Shown here: piece by piece, positions 8,181 through 18,387 of the stretch
How the letters are laid out: each line of letters starts with the position of its first letter
Numbering within the stretch: the stretch's first letter is position 1
Notes under the pieces: model-generated
Seen by the model: the letters and a program-made list of their open reading frames with translations, nothing else
What the model was told of the DNA's origin: nothing
Databases searched by the model: none
Assembly (NCBI RefSeq): GCF_016756775.1
Contig: NZ_JAERMU010000001.1
Coordinates: 310,001-374,000 of the forward strand
DNA from: Dryocola clanedunensis subsp. sulfonylureivorans
GTDB lineage: Bacteria > Pseudomonadota > Gammaproteobacteria > Enterobacterales > Enterobacteriaceae
DNA length: 64,000 bases
Reading direction: 5' to 3'
Translations under genes and position numbers: made by a program

Positions 8181-10628
8181 CTACAGGTTAGTTTTCTCTA
8201 TGTGCCAGATTTTTTCTGCGTAGTCCCGGATAGTCCTGTCAGAAGAAAAATAGCCCATATTGGCAATATTAAGCAGCGCCATGGTATTCCACGCCTGCTG
8301 GTTGCTATATAGCGCATCCACCCTGCCCTGACATTCTACATAGCTACGATAATCCGCCAGCAGCTGATAGTGGTCACCAAAATTGATCAGCGAATCCACC
8401 AGATCACGATACCTTCCCGGTTCGTCCGGGTTGAAGGCACCCGTGCCAATCTGCGTCAGCACCTGATGCAGCTCTTCATCCTGTTCATAATATTCACGCG
8501 GATTGTAGCCGTTTCGCCGTAACGTCTCGACCTGCTGCGCGGTATTGCCAAAGATAAAGATATTCTCCTCTCCGACATGTTCCCGCATCTCCACGTTGGC
8601 CCCATCCAGGGTGCCGATGGTCAAGGCTCCGTTAAGAGCAAACTTCATATTACTCGTACCTGAAGCTTCGGTGCCCGCCAGAGAGATCTGCTCGGAAAGA
8701 TCCGCCGCCGGAATAATCAGCTGGGCAAGACTGACGCTGTAGTTGGGAATAAACACTATCTTCAGTTTGTCGCCGGTCTGAGGATCGTTGTTGATGACCT
8801 TAGCGACGTCATTAATCAGGTGGATGATATGTTTTGCCGCATAGTAAGCCGACGCGGCTTTGCCGGCGAAAATCACCACGCGCGGCGTCCATTCAGCCTG
8901 CGGCTCAGCTTTTATCCGGTTATAGCGGCCAATCACCTGCATCACATTCATTAACTGCCGCTTGTATTCATGGATACGTTTAATCTGCACGTCAAACAGC
9001 GCGTGCGGATTCACCACCACGTTCAGTTCCCGGGCGATATAGTCGGCCAGGCGCTGCTTATTCGCCAGTTTGGCTTTCGACACTTCCTGAAGCACTAAGG
9101 GATGGTCACTGTACTCTTTCATATCGCTCAGCTGGCTCAAATCAGTACGCCAGGTTTTGCCAATATAATGATCTAACACACCGGAAAGAGGCCGGTTAGC
9201 GAGGGCCAGCCAGCGTCGCGGGGTGACGCCGTTAGTGACATTGATGAAACGCCGGGGGAAGATTTTCGCGAAATCTGCAAACAACGACTCCACCATCAGC
9301 TGTGAGTGCAGTTCGGAAACGCCGTTGACCTTATGGCTGGCGACTACGGCAAGCCAGGCCATGCGCACCTGACGGCCATTGGATTCATCGATAATGGAGG
9401 TGCGGCTCAGCAACCCCAAATCGTCGGGATACTGCTCCTGCAGCGTTTTAAGGAAGTAGTCATTTATCTCGAAGATAATCTGCAAATGGCGCGGCAGAAT
9501 TTTCCCCAGCATAACGACCGGCCAGGTTTCCAGCGCCTCACTCATCAACGTGTGATTGGTGTAGGAGAAGACCTGGCAGGCTATCTCAAAGGCGCTCTCC
9601 CAGCTGAACTTGTGCACATCAATCAGCAGGCGCATAAACTCCGGAATCGACAGCACCGGATGCGTGTCGTTCAGGTGAATAGCGACTTTCTCCGCCAGGT
9701 TGTCGTAGGTTTGATAGACCTGATAGTGACGAGCCAGAATATCCTGTACCGTCGCAGAAACGAGGAAATACTCCTGGCGCAGACGCAGTTCACGACCGCA
9801 ATAAGTTGAGTCGTCCGGGTACAGCACTCGGGAGACGTTTTCCGAATGGTTCTTGTCTTCAACGGCGGCGAAGTAATCCCCCTGGTTAAATTTGCCCAGG
9901 TTGATTTCACTGCTGGCCTGAGCACTCCACAGACGCAGCGTATTCATCGCATCCGTATCGTAGCCGGGGATGATCTGATCGAAAGCCACAGCGATTATCT
10001 CTTCGGTTTCCAGCCAGCGGGTCTTCTTACCTTCCAGCTGAATGCGCCCGCCAAACTGAACCGCATAGCGAGTTTTATGCCGTTCAAACTCCCACGGGTT
10101 ACCGTACTCCAGCCAGTAGTCAGGGGATTCCATCTGCTTACCGTCAACAATGTTCTGTTTAAACATCCCATAGTCATAGCGGATACCATAGCCGCGTCCG
10201 GGCAGGCCCTGTGTTGCCAGCGAGTCAAGAAAACAGGCCGCCAGGCGGCCAAGGCCACCGTTACCAAGACCCGGATCGTTCTCCTCCCCGATAAGCTCCT
10301 CCAGCTCCATGCCCATCTCTGCCAGCGCCGCTTTAACATCGTCATAAATGCCCAGCGACAGCAAAGCATTGGACAGGGTGCGGCCAATCAAAAACTCCAT
10401 CGACAGGTAATAGACCTGCCGGCCTTCCTGAGAGATCCTCGCCCGATGCGCTTTCAACCAGCGTTCCACCAGCCGGTCGCGGACGGCGAACAGCGTGGCG
10501 TTGAGCCACTCATGTTTATTAGCCAGCGCCGGATCTTTACCAAGCGTAAACATTAGCTTATAGGCAATGGCATGTTTCAGTGCCTCTTCGCTCAGCTCAG
10601 GGGAGCGATAACTTACACGTGGTTCCAT
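8181..10628 (-). CDS. glgP: Glycogen phosphorylase
   Basis: A pyridoxal-phosphate enzyme that releases glucose-1-phosphate from the non-reducing ends of glycogen. The 815-residue product has the same length as E. coli GlgP and is very similar throughout. Visible landmarks are [20 protein letters not shown] (active-site region), [13 protein letters not shown], and the PLP site [20 protein letters not shown] with the lysine in SNMK. The ATG at 10628 was preferred to an upstream in-frame ATG because GGAAG lies in front of it and the E. coli N terminus aligns there. It starts 16 bp after the glgC stop, so it is the last gene of a glgB-glgC-glgP operon. It could be a second, paralogous glycogen phosphorylase. 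Confidence 0.95.
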   Translation of the reverse strand: MEPRVSYRSPELSEEALKHAIAYKLMFTLGKDPALANKHEWLNATLFAVRDRLVERWLKAHRARISQEGRQVYYLSMEFLIGRTLSNALLSLGIYDDVKAALAEMGMELEELIGEENDPGLGNGGLGRLAACFLDSLATQGLPGRGYGIRYDYGMFKQNIVDGKQMESPDYWLEYGNPWEFERHKTRYAVQFGGRIQLEGKKTRWLETEEIIAVAFDQIIPGYDTDAMNTLRLWSAQASSEINLGKFNQGDYFAAVEDKNHSENVSRVLYPDDSTYCGRELRLRQEYFLVSATVQDILARHYQVYQTYDNLAEKVAIHLNDTHPVLSIPEFMRLLIDVHKFSWESAFEIACQVFSYTNHTLMSEALETWPVVMLGKILPRHLQIIFEINDYFLKTLQEQYPDDLGLLSRTSIIDESNGRQVRMAWLAVVASHKVNGVSELHSQLMVESLFADFAKIFPRRFINVTNGVTPRRWLALANRPLSGVLDHYIGKTWRTDLSQLSDMKEYSDHPLVLQEVSKAKLANKQRLADYIARELNVVVNPHALFDVQIKRIHEYKRQLMNVMQVIGRYNRIKAEPQAEWTPRVVIFAGKAASAYYAAKHIIHLINDVAKVINNDPQTGDKLKIVFIPNYSVSLAQLIIPAADLSEQISLAGTEASGTSNMKFALNGALTIGTLDGANVEMREHVGEENIFIFGNTAQQVETLRRNGYNPREYYEQDEELHQVLTQIGTGAFNPDEPGRYRDLVDSLINFGDHYQLLADYRSYVECQGRVDALYSNQQAWNTMALLNIANMGYFSSDRTIRDYAEKIWHIEKTNL

Positions 10629-10644
10629 TTTTCTTTCTTCCAGA

Positions 10645-11928
10645 TTATTGTTCAAGATTATCCAGCATCTCTTTTGTGACCAGCACAATACCCTCTTCCG
10701 AGCGATAAAAGCGTCTGGCGTCCTCTACGGCATTTTCACCAATGACCGTACCTTCCGGGATGGTGCATCCTCGATCGATAACACAGCGTCTTATGCGACA
10801 CGAACGGCCGATCCAGACTCCGGGTAATAAAACTGACGAATCAATATTGCAAAAAGAATTAACCCGCACGTTGGAAAATAAAATGGTCTGCACAACAACC
10901 GACCCTGAAATAATACAGCCGCCAGAGACCAGTGAATTCATAGTCAATCCGTGACTGCCCGTTCTGTCCTGCACAAATTTGGCGCTGGGCAGCGATTCCA
11001 TATAAGTCCGAATAGGCCAGTTTTTGTCGTAAATATCAAGATCCGGCAACACTGAAGCCAAATCAAGATTTGCCTTCCAGTAGGCCTCCAGCGTGCCGAC
11101 GTCTCGCCAGTACGGCTCTGCTTTATTATCAGACTGGACGCAGGAGCGCGGGAAAGGATGGGCGAAAGCTTTTCCGCAGGCCATAATTTTGGGGATGATA
11201 TCTTTACCAAAATCGTGGCTTGAACTCTCGTCACGGTCGTCCTCTTCCAGTAACTGATAAAGGTACTCAGCATTAAAAATGTAAATTCCCATGCTGGCTA
11301 ACGATTTAGTCTCATCAGCCGGCATGGTGGGAGGATTCGCTGGTTTTTCAACAAAATCAATAATTTTATCATTTTCGTCAATGGCCATAACGCCAAAGGC
11401 TGCGGCCTCTTCCACCGGCACCGGCAGGCACGCCACGGTGCACTGCGCGCCTTTCTCGACGTGATCGAGCAGCATGCGGGAATAGTCCTGCTTATAGATG
11501 TGATCCCCGGCCAGAATAACGACAAACTCTGCATCGTATTGCCGGATGATATCCAGATTTTGCGTCACCGCATCCGCCGTTCCGCGATACCAGTTTTCAT
11601 CATGGCCGCGCTGCTGAGCGGGCAATAAATCAACGAACTCATTCATCTCTTCATTAAAGAATGACCACCCCCGCTGAATATGTTGAACCAGCGAGTGGGA
11701 TTGATATTGTGTAATGACCCCAATACGGCGAATGCCTGAGTTAATACAATTCGACAGCGCAAAGTCGATAATTCTAAATTTTCCGCCAAAATGTACCGCG
11801 GGCTTTGCACGTGACGCTGTCAGATCCTTTAAGCGAGTCCCGCGCCCTCCGGCGAGTATCAGGGCAACCGATTTAAGAGGTAGCTGACGCGACAACATTA
11901 ACTTGTCATGATTTTCAGGTTTATTCAT
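10645..11928 (-). CDS. glgC: Glucose-1-phosphate adenylyltransferase
   Basis: It makes ADP-glucose from ATP and glucose-1-phosphate, the committed step of bacterial glycogen synthesis. The 427-residue protein has the pyrophosphorylase loop [15 protein letters not shown], the substrate motifs GDHIYKQDY and FVEKPANPP, and the C-terminal left-handed beta-helix that carries allosteric sites. It ends [14 protein letters not shown], like E. coli GlgC. The ATG at 11928 has AGGA upstream. In E. coli the order is glgBXCAP; here glgC directly precedes glgP and neither glgX nor glgA is present, so the ADP-glucose formed must be used by a GlgA encoded elsewhere. Confidence 0.95.
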   Translation of the reverse strand: MNKPENHDKLMLSRQLPLKSVALILAGGRGTRLKDLTASRAKPAVHFGGKFRIIDFALSNCINSGIRRIGVITQYQSHSLVQHIQRGWSFFNEEMNEFVDLLPAQQRGHDENWYRGTADAVTQNLDIIRQYDAEFVVILAGDHIYKQDYSRMLLDHVEKGAQCTVACLPVPVEEAAAFGVMAIDENDKIIDFVEKPANPPTMPADETKSLASMGIYIFNAEYLYQLLEEDDRDESSSHDFGKDIIPKIMACGKAFAHPFPRSCVQSDNKAEPYWRDVGTLEAYWKANLDLASVLPDLDIYDKNWPIRTYMESLPSAKFVQDRTGSHGLTMNSLVSGGCIISGSVVVQTILFSNVRVNSFCNIDSSVLLPGVWIGRSCRIRRCVIDRGCTIPEGTVIGENAVEDARRFYRSEEGIVLVTKEMLDNLEQ

Positions 11929-12043
11929 AATCTGATCCTGCCATAAAATTAAAGCCATAATATAGAGGTTAAATTTATATTGACGCGGGCAATAAACATT
12001 CCATTTATCACCTGTGAAAATAATCGTTCATTAATACGTGTTA

Positions 12044-14233
12044 TTAATCTTCAGGCTCCCGTATCAACCAAATAGTTGCCAGTGGTGGTAATGTAAGACA
12101 AACAGAATGCTCCCGGTCGTGGCTGGCAATCGGGCTGCTCTCGACCTTACCGCTATTACCCATATTGCTGCCGTGATAGTGCTGCGAATCGGTATTCAAT
12201 ATTTCCCGCCAGCACCCCGGCTGGTTGATACCAAATCGATAACCTTCGCGTGGCTGAGGCGTGAAGTTACTGGCGACAATAATTTCATTGCCGGCTTTAT
12301 CGCGGCGGACAAAAACAAAAACCGACTGCTGGCGGTCGTCCACGACCAGCCACTCAAAGCCATAAGGGTCAAAATCCAGCTCGTGGAGCGCCCTATGGTG
12401 GCGATAGGCATGGTTGAGATCGCGCACCATTCGCTGAACGCCGTGATGCCAGTTATCTTCCCCTTCCAGCAAAGACCAGTCGAGGCTGAAATCGTGGTTC
12501 CATTCACACCCCTGAGCGAATTCGTTTCCCATGAACAGGAGCTTTTTGCCCGGAAAGGCAAACATCCAGCCGTAATAGGCGCGCAGGGTGGCAAACTTTT
12601 GCCACGTGTCACCGGGCATCCGGTTAAGAATCGATTTTTTCCCGTGGACGACTTCATCGTGTGACAGCGGCAACACGAAGTTCTCGTTGTAGTGGTAAAG
12701 CATACCGAAGGTCATCTTGTCATGATGCTCCCCGCGGTGCTCCGGACTTAGCGCCATGTAATCGAGCGTGTCGTGCATCCAGCCGAGGTTCCATTTGAAC
12801 CAGAAACCGAGGCCGCCCGTCTGTGCGGGACGGGATACCCCGCCGAAATCGGACGACTCTTCTGCCATGGTGACAGCGCCGGGCGTCTGTTCACCCAGCA
12901 CACGGTTAGTATTACGGAGAAATTCAATCGCTTCGAGATTCTCCCGCCCGCCGTGCTGATTGGCGATCCACTCCCCCTCTTTACGACTGTAATCCCGAAA
13001 AATCATCGAGGTCACCGCATCAACCCGCAGGGCGTCGATGCCGAAGCGCTCAATCCAGTACAGCGCGTTGCCCACCAGGAAATTGCTCACTTCACGGCGA
13101 CCATAATTGTAAATAAGGGTACTCCAGTCCTGATGAAACCCTTCGCGTGGGTCGCTATGTTCATACAGCGAGGTGCCATCAAAGGATGCCAGAGCGAAAT
13201 CATCCGTCGGGAAATGGCCCGGCACCCAGTCCAGAATGACGTTCAGGCCAGCGGCGTGTACGGCATCCAGAAAATAACGGAAATCTTCCCTGGTACCATA
13301 GCGACGCGTTGGCGCATAAAGCCCGGTTGGCTGGTAGCCCCAGCTGCCGTCAAACGGATATTCACCGATCGGCATCAGTTCCAGATGGGTAAATCCCATC
13401 TCTTTGGCGTAGGGCACCAGCTGATTAGCCAGATCGCGATAGCTTAGCCAGTCGTTATTTTCAGGATTGCGGCGCCATGAGCCGAGATGCACTTCATAAA
13501 TTGAAATCGGCGCATCGAACTGGTTGGCCTGTTTGCGCGCCAGAGGCTGTTCAACTTTGTCCGGCAAACCGCAGATAAGCGAAGCGCTTTCCGGCCGCAT
13601 TTGTGCTTCAAATGCGTAAGGATCGGCCTTCACGCGCAGATTGTCGTGGGCGTCAATCAGCTCAAATTTGTACAGCTGGCCGTACAGCGTGCCGGGAATA
13701 AACAGCTCCCAGATACCAGATTCCTGACGCAGACGCATGGGGTGACGGCGGCCATCCCAACAGTTGAACTGGCCGACGACGCTGACGCGCCGGGCATTGG
13801 GTGCCCAGACGGAAAAACGAGTCCCGACGACGCCGTCCAAAGTGTCCTGGTGGGCACCCAGTTTTTCATAAGGACGCAGATGGGTTCCTTCCGACAACAG
13901 CCACGAGTCCAGCTCCTGCAATAGCGGAGCAAACCGATAGGGATCGTCAAGCAGCTGCTGCTGTTCATGCCAGCTGACGAGGAGTTGGTAGCGAAAAGGT
14001 TTTTTACGACGAGGTAGCAAGCCGCTGAAGAATCCACGCGAATCAGAACATGCGAGTCTGGTCACCTTGCGCGTCGTTTTCGCATCAATGACCCAGACCT
14101 CGGTCGCGTCAGGAAACAGAGCGCGCACCTCCAGTCCGGCACCAGTGCTGTGCATCCCCAAAACGGAGAAAGGATCAAAAAGCTGCCCGGTGAACAGCGC
14201 TGAAATCACATTTGCATCAATAGAGTCAGACAT
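12044..14233 (-). CDS. glgB: 1,4-alpha-glucan branching enzyme
   Basis: A GH13 transferase that introduces alpha-1,6 branches into glycogen. The 729 residues match E. coli GlgB (728) end to end. The N-terminal carbohydrate-binding modules (residues 1-220) include [20 protein letters not shown]. The catalytic barrel shows [10 protein letters not shown], the nucleophile region [10 protein letters not shown], the acid/base region MAEESSDF and the transition-state histidine region [14 protein letters not shown]. It is first in an operon read leftwards and is separated from glgC by 115 bp. The 470 bp upstream is AT-rich and should hold the promoter. It is probably a paralogue of a standard glgB elsewhere. 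Confidence 0.95.
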   Translation of the reverse strand: MSDSIDANVISALFTGQLFDPFSVLGMHSTGAGLEVRALFPDATEVWVIDAKTTRKVTRLACSDSRGFFSGLLPRRKKPFRYQLLVSWHEQQQLLDDPYRFAPLLQELDSWLLSEGTHLRPYEKLGAHQDTLDGVVGTRFSVWAPNARRVSVVGQFNCWDGRRHPMRLRQESGIWELFIPGTLYGQLYKFELIDAHDNLRVKADPYAFEAQMRPESASLICGLPDKVEQPLARKQANQFDAPISIYEVHLGSWRRNPENNDWLSYRDLANQLVPYAKEMGFTHLELMPIGEYPFDGSWGYQPTGLYAPTRRYGTREDFRYFLDAVHAAGLNVILDWVPGHFPTDDFALASFDGTSLYEHSDPREGFHQDWSTLIYNYGRREVSNFLVGNALYWIERFGIDALRVDAVTSMIFRDYSRKEGEWIANQHGGRENLEAIEFLRNTNRVLGEQTPGAVTMAEESSDFGGVSRPAQTGGLGFWFKWNLGWMHDTLDYMALSPEHRGEHHDKMTFGMLYHYNENFVLPLSHDEVVHGKKSILNRMPGDTWQKFATLRAYYGWMFAFPGKKLLFMGNEFAQGCEWNHDFSLDWSLLEGEDNWHHGVQRMVRDLNHAYRHHRALHELDFDPYGFEWLVVDDRQQSVFVFVRRDKAGNEIIVASNFTPQPREGYRFGINQPGCWREILNTDSQHYHGSNMGNSGKVESSPIASHDREHSVCLTLPPLATIWLIREPED

Positions 14234-14706
14234 GTCGCCCCCTGCTGTCGTCTATCAGAAAGAACTACTGCACCTCTTTCTGTCCTTTGACTTTGTAATA
14301 CTCAGGCACGTTGCTATTCATTCTTACCCTTGTGCCTCAAGACATGTCGGTCGTTCACAAATCAAATAGCCTGTCGTGCTCAGTCAATGCCTTTATTCCT
14401 CCGTTAACTTTTTTGTTACATACATTCCAGAATAATTACTCCTGAAAATCATTCTGTGAGTGATCCCTCGTTTTTTAAGATCGTGGGAGAATAGAGTTCC
14501 TCACTTTAAATTTTAAATTCATCTTTTTAACAAATTTACGTGACACGTTCGTTATCCCTGTGGTTATATTTTTGCACGCTTATTTTTATTTTTTTAAATT
14601 ACAAATGGTGATAAGTGAAAGTAGCTATTCAGAGCATTCTTACAGAAAGAAAATAACGAGAACACTAGTCTAAAAGTGATAGTAGTTAATTGCACAAGGA
14701 ATTAAT
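14234..14706. other. Divergent intergenic region, no gene
   Basis: This AT-rich stretch (particularly 14480-14700) lies between glgB and the small rightward gene at 14707. It presumably holds both promoters. I see no ORF with coding character and no clear operator. Confidence 0.6.
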
Positions 14707-14961
14707 ATGAGTGATACAGAAAAGAAAACCAAAAAAGAATATGTCGGTGATGTGGTTTCACAGCTGAAAGAGATTCGCCACTACGCCGAAACCAATACTG
14801 AACGTCTGTCCGCTCACTGGCTGGCATTTGATACAGGCGAATATGCGGATAAAGCGTTCGCGGGTAAGGTCAGTGAACTTCTGAACATGCAGGGCAAGCT
14901 GCATGATGAACTTGAGCTACTGTTGCAGGACATGGAAATATTTATCAATCAGGAAGATTAA
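14707..14961 (+). CDS. Small hydrophilic protein of unknown function
   Basis: An 84-residue charged protein with no signal peptide or membrane segment. The predicted structure is largely helical (DVVSQLKEIRHYAETNTERL, then KVSELLNMQGKLHDELELLL), possibly a short helical hairpin. An RBS (AAGGA) lies 7 bp before the ATG. It stands alone between the glycogen operon and a DUF2254 gene. I do not recognise the family. The strong RBS, full frame and helical pattern support a real gene. Confidence 0.65.
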   Translation: MSDTEKKTKKEYVGDVVSQLKEIRHYAETNTERLSAHWLAFDTGEYADKAFAGKVSELLNMQGKLHDELELLLQDMEIFINQED

Positions 14962-15115
14962 TCAATACCGCTTCTGTTAATGCCTTTTATTGATATTAAA
15001 ATGCCACAAAATAATAACGTTGCCCCCCTCACGGTTATCTTAACCGTGGCAACGTTATGCTATACATGATTTTTGCTCTACACTGGAATGCTTCAATGAT
15101 AAAGGAATAGATGGC

Positions 15116-16372
15116 ATGTCAAAGTGGCAGTGGTTGCTCAGTCAATTAACACGCAAATTATGGTTCCGCGCCTGTCTGTTCGCCGTACTGGCCGTCCTTT
15201 CCGCACTGATTTCTATTGTCTTAAAACCTTATATTCCACCTCACATAGGTGGGATCGTAGGTGCCGATGCGGTCGATAATATCCTCAACATCCTTGCTTC
15301 AAGTATGCTGGCCGTAACCACCTTCTCATTAAGTATCATGGTGTCGGCATACGGTGCGGCGACGACAAGCGTGACGCCACGCGCAACACGTCTGGTCATT
15401 GAAGACCGTACGACACAAAACGTGCTCGCCACCTTTATCGGCTCGTTTCTCTTTAGCCTGGTTGGCATCATCGCCAGAAGTATGGGGGCCTATGGCGAAC
15501 AGGGCCGCGTCGTTTTATTTATCGTCACGCTGATTGTCATTGGGTTAATTATTATCACCCTGCTTGCCTGGATCCAGCATCTGTCACTGCTGGGCCGGGT
15601 CGGAGAAACCACCTCCCGGGTCGAATTGGTCACGCGCCTCTCATTAGAAACTCGTGTCGAGGTGCCTTATATGGGGGCAAATCCCTGGCCTGCAGAAGCT
15701 CAGCCGCCGATAAATGCGATAGCCGTTTACCCGGATGAGATCGGTTATGTACAGAATATTGACCTGCACAGCCTTAACGCCTACGCCGAAAGCATCAACG
15801 GTGAACTTTATTTACACTGCCAGGCGGGGGCGTTCGTCCACACAGCACAGCCAATAATTTGGTTAACGTCGTCAGAGGGTGAAATTGATAGCGCTGAAGT
15901 TCTGAGCAACATCATTATTAGCGCAGAGCGTTCATTCGACCAGGACCCTCGCTTTGGCTTTTCCGTATTAGCCGAGATTGCATCCCGTGCTTTGTCGCCG
16001 GCCGTCAATGACCCCGGAACCGCTATAGATGTCATTGGGCGCGCAGTAAGGTTACTGGCACTGTGGGAAGAAAAAACCGAAGAGCCGGAGAGACGCTATC
16101 CCCGGTGCTATGTCAGGCCGATAAAAACTGCAGATTTATTCGATGACATTTTCAACCCTATCGCCCGGGATGGTGCCGCTCTCGTTGAAGTGCAGCTGCG
16201 CCTGTTAAAGGCCCTGCAGGCCCTGAATAAGATCAACAGAGCAGCCTTTGCGGCAGATACCAGACGCTATATTTCCCTCATCGCACAGCTGTCTGAAACG
16301 GCTATGGTTTCGCCGCAGGATAAGGCCAAAATAAGCAGCTGGGTCAAACAGTATGTGCTGCACGATGAGTAA
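15116..16372 (+). CDS. DUF2254 inner-membrane protein
   Basis: A 418-residue membrane protein of the DUF2254 family, function unknown. Four hydrophobic helices occupy the first 150 residues or so (FRACLFAVLAVLSALISIVL; ILASSMLAVTTFSLSIMVSA; LATFIGSFLFSLVGIIA; VVLFIVTLIVIGLIIITLLA). A soluble C-terminal half follows, containing the family block RSFDQDPRFGFSVLAEIA and SRALSPAVNDPGTAIDVI. AAAGGA precedes the ATG. It is monocistronic and ends just before an intrinsic terminator. Confidence 0.85.
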   Translation: MSKWQWLLSQLTRKLWFRACLFAVLAVLSALISIVLKPYIPPHIGGIVGADAVDNILNILASSMLAVTTFSLSIMVSAYGAATTSVTPRATRLVIEDRTTQNVLATFIGSFLFSLVGIIARSMGAYGEQGRVVLFIVTLIVIGLIIITLLAWIQHLSLLGRVGETTSRVELVTRLSLETRVEVPYMGANPWPAEAQPPINAIAVYPDEIGYVQNIDLHSLNAYAESINGELYLHCQAGAFVHTAQPIIWLTSSEGEIDSAEVLSNIIISAERSFDQDPRFGFSVLAEIASRALSPAVNDPGTAIDVIGRAVRLLALWEEKTEEPERRYPRCYVRPIKTADLFDDIFNPIARDGAALVEVQLRLLKALQALNKINRAAFAADTRRYISLIAQLSETAMVSPQDKAKISSWVKQYVLHDE

Positions 16373-16426
16373 GTTAATCCAGTTTTAAAGCGTCTGCTTT
16401 ATGTGACTCTTCTCCCCTTGATGCAG

Positions 16427-16455
16427 GCCTGCTTATAACAATAAGCAGGCTTTTT
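16427..16455 (+). terminator. Intrinsic terminator after the DUF2254 gene
   Basis: GCCTGCTTAT pairs with ATAAGCAGGC around an AACA loop (16427-16450), followed by five T. Confidence 0.85.
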
Positions 16456-16749
16456 GCTTTCCGCATACTTCCCTTCCCCCACGATGACCTCGCACCAACC
16501 AAAAGAACCCAAACAGAACATTTGTTACACCCCCTTCTGGCCTGATTAAATGTGATACAGCTCAAAACATCGCCACCAAACCGTCTGTAAGGCGCAAAAA
16601 GGCTTTTATGTCGTCTTCATTCTTGTTAAACAATGTATCAAATGCTCGTTAATGGAACTTATGCTCATCACTGCCAGCGTCCACCACATTCGCCGGCGCA
16701 GCGCTTAAACCGGCGTTGAAGAAATGAGCAATAATCAGAGGTGAACTTA

Positions 16750-17220
16750 ATGAAGATCGCAATTGGTGCCGATGACGCGGCCACTGAACTAAAAGAGCTG
16801 GTGAAAAAACACCTGGAAGAACGGGGGCTTGAAGTGGGCGACTTTAGTCATGATATGGCTGAACCCCGCCTTATCTATCCAGACATTGCGTTTAATCTGG
16901 CAACCGCTATTCGCGAGGGAAAGTTTGCTCGCGGCATATTGCTGTGCGGCACCGGCATTGGGATGGCAATTGTCGCTAATAAAGTCGCAGGCATTCGCGC
17001 AGCGCAATGCCACGATAGCTACTCCGCCGAGCGCGCCCGGAAAAGCAACAATGCGCAAATTATGACGCTTGGTGCTCGGGTGATCGGCCACCAGCTTGCC
17101 CTGACGATAATTGATACCTGGCTTGCAGCCGAATATGAAATTGGCCGCTCTACCCGCAACGTAGAGCGAATCGATTACTACGACGCAATGACGCATTCAG
17201 CCTCTCAGGACGACAAATAA
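16750..17220 (+). CDS. RpiB/LacAB-family sugar-phosphate isomerase (EryI/DerI-like)
   Basis: A 156-residue member of the RpiB family of aldose-ketose phosphate isomerases. The catalytic-cysteine loop ILLCGTGIGMAI and the partner-subunit motif HDSYSAERARKSNNA, followed by LGARVIG, are intact. The phosphate-binding N terminus reads GADDAATELK where RpiB has GSDHAGFELK. RpiB relatives named EryI or DerI interconvert D-erythrulose-4-phosphate and D-erythrose-4-phosphate in erythritol/threitol pathways. The neighbouring transaldolase and EryH- and EryC-like isomerases point to that role here, by inference. AGAGGTG sets the ATG at 16750 rather than the GTG at 16741, which lies inside the RBS. First gene of a three-gene operon. 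Confidence 0.85.
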   Translation: MKIAIGADDAATELKELVKKHLEERGLEVGDFSHDMAEPRLIYPDIAFNLATAIREGKFARGILLCGTGIGMAIVANKVAGIRAAQCHDSYSAERARKSNNAQIMTLGARVIGHQLALTIIDTWLAAEYEIGRSTRNVERIDYYDAMTHSASQDDK

Positions 17221-17300
17221 AGGGGGCATTCATGCAAACCCCGGCACACCTGCCCGGCGAATGTCACGTCGCGCATCTGTTAATAAAGTGAGGAATGGTT

Positions 17301-18317
17301 ATGACAGTACCCGTAATTGCGCTGGTTCTTGGCGATCCTGCAGGCGTAGGCCCGGAGTTGGTGGCTAAAGTCCTGTCGCAGCAAGCGTTCCGCGCACAGG
17401 CAAACATTATTATCGTGGCCGATCGTAAGGAAGTTCAAACAGGGATGGATATCGCCGAACGGACTTTCCCCTACCGGGAGATAAGCCACACGACAGAAGT
17501 CGATTTTACGGATGACGAAATCCTGCTTTTGCACCACAGCGGTAGCCATCCTTCCGCCATCGAACACGGTAAAGCGACGCCGCAAAGTGGCGTCTATATT
17601 CTTGAGACTTTGCGAAAAGCGCTGGATCTGACGCAGCAGGGCATCGCCGATGCCCTCTGTTTTGCGCCGTTAAATAAAGAAGCCATGCACCTGGGCGGCC
17701 TTGAATTCAGCGACGAACTGCACTGGTTTAAGCATCAATTAAACTGGGACAAATTCTGCTGTGAAGTCAACGTAGTCGATGACGTCTGGGCCGGGCGGGC
17801 CACCTCCCACATTCCGTTTCGTGATATCGTCGACAATCTGACCACCGATGGCATCCTGGCGACGGTGGAACTGATGCACCAGACTTTGTTGCAGGCAGGA
17901 TACGAAGAGCCACGCATTGCCGTACAGGCGCTAAATCCGCACGGGGGCGAAAATGGTCTCTTTGGGGATGAAGAACAGACGATTATCAAACCGGCCATTG
18001 AACTGGCCAGAGCCAAAGGGCTTGCGGTGTTTGGTCCCTACCCTGGTGACACGACCTGGAAAGCAATGCAGGCGGAGAAGCTCAATGCCGTGGTGGCGAT
18101 GTACCACGACCAGTTCTCTACGGCGCTAAAAATGCTGAGCTTCGATCGCGGCGTCACCATTCAGGCAGGATTACCGGTGCCGATTGCTACCGCGAATCAC
18201 GGCACAGCCTATAACCTGTATGGCAAGAACGCAGCCTCCCCGACTGCCTTCGAACAGGCGTTTCTGCTGACGGTACGGATGGCAAAAGGTCATCACCGTC
18301 AGTCCACCAGCCAGTAG
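17301..18317 (+). CDS. PdxA-family (PdxA2-type) phosphate dehydrogenase
   Basis: An NAD-dependent oxidative decarboxylase of the PdxA family, 338 residues. The opening VIALVLGDPAGVGPELVAK and the three metal-binding histidine regions (RATSHIPFRD, ALNPHGGENG, AMYHDQF) are intact. The PdxA substrate motif around GHTE is replaced by EFSDELHWF, so it is unlikely to be the vitamin B6 enzyme. PdxA2 proteins with a DUF1537 kinase oxidise 4-phospho-D-threonate or erythronate to dihydroxyacetone phosphate; no DUF1537 gene is present here. The second ATG (17301) was chosen because AGGA lies 6 bp upstream, whereas it abuts the first. The actual substrate is unknown. Confidence 0.85.
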   Translation: MTVPVIALVLGDPAGVGPELVAKVLSQQAFRAQANIIIVADRKEVQTGMDIAERTFPYREISHTTEVDFTDDEILLLHHSGSHPSAIEHGKATPQSGVYILETLRKALDLTQQGIADALCFAPLNKEAMHLGGLEFSDELHWFKHQLNWDKFCCEVNVVDDVWAGRATSHIPFRDIVDNLTTDGILATVELMHQTLLQAGYEEPRIAVQALNPHGGENGLFGDEEQTIIKPAIELARAKGLAVFGPYPGDTTWKAMQAEKLNAVVAMYHDQFSTALKMLSFDRGVTIQAGLPVPIATANHGTAYNLYGKNAASPTAFEQAFLLTVRMAKGHHRQSTSQ

Positions 18318-18387
18318 CATGCCGGCCTGTGCGCAGCCGTGAAACCGGCTGCGCTTCAGCAAGCCGCTGCCGCTCAGGAGTCACCCT

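Noticed and set aside
9306..10556. Rightward open frames of 167 and 236 codons within glgP
   Set aside because: They lie wholly antisense to a complete glycogen phosphorylase and look like translations of its complement.
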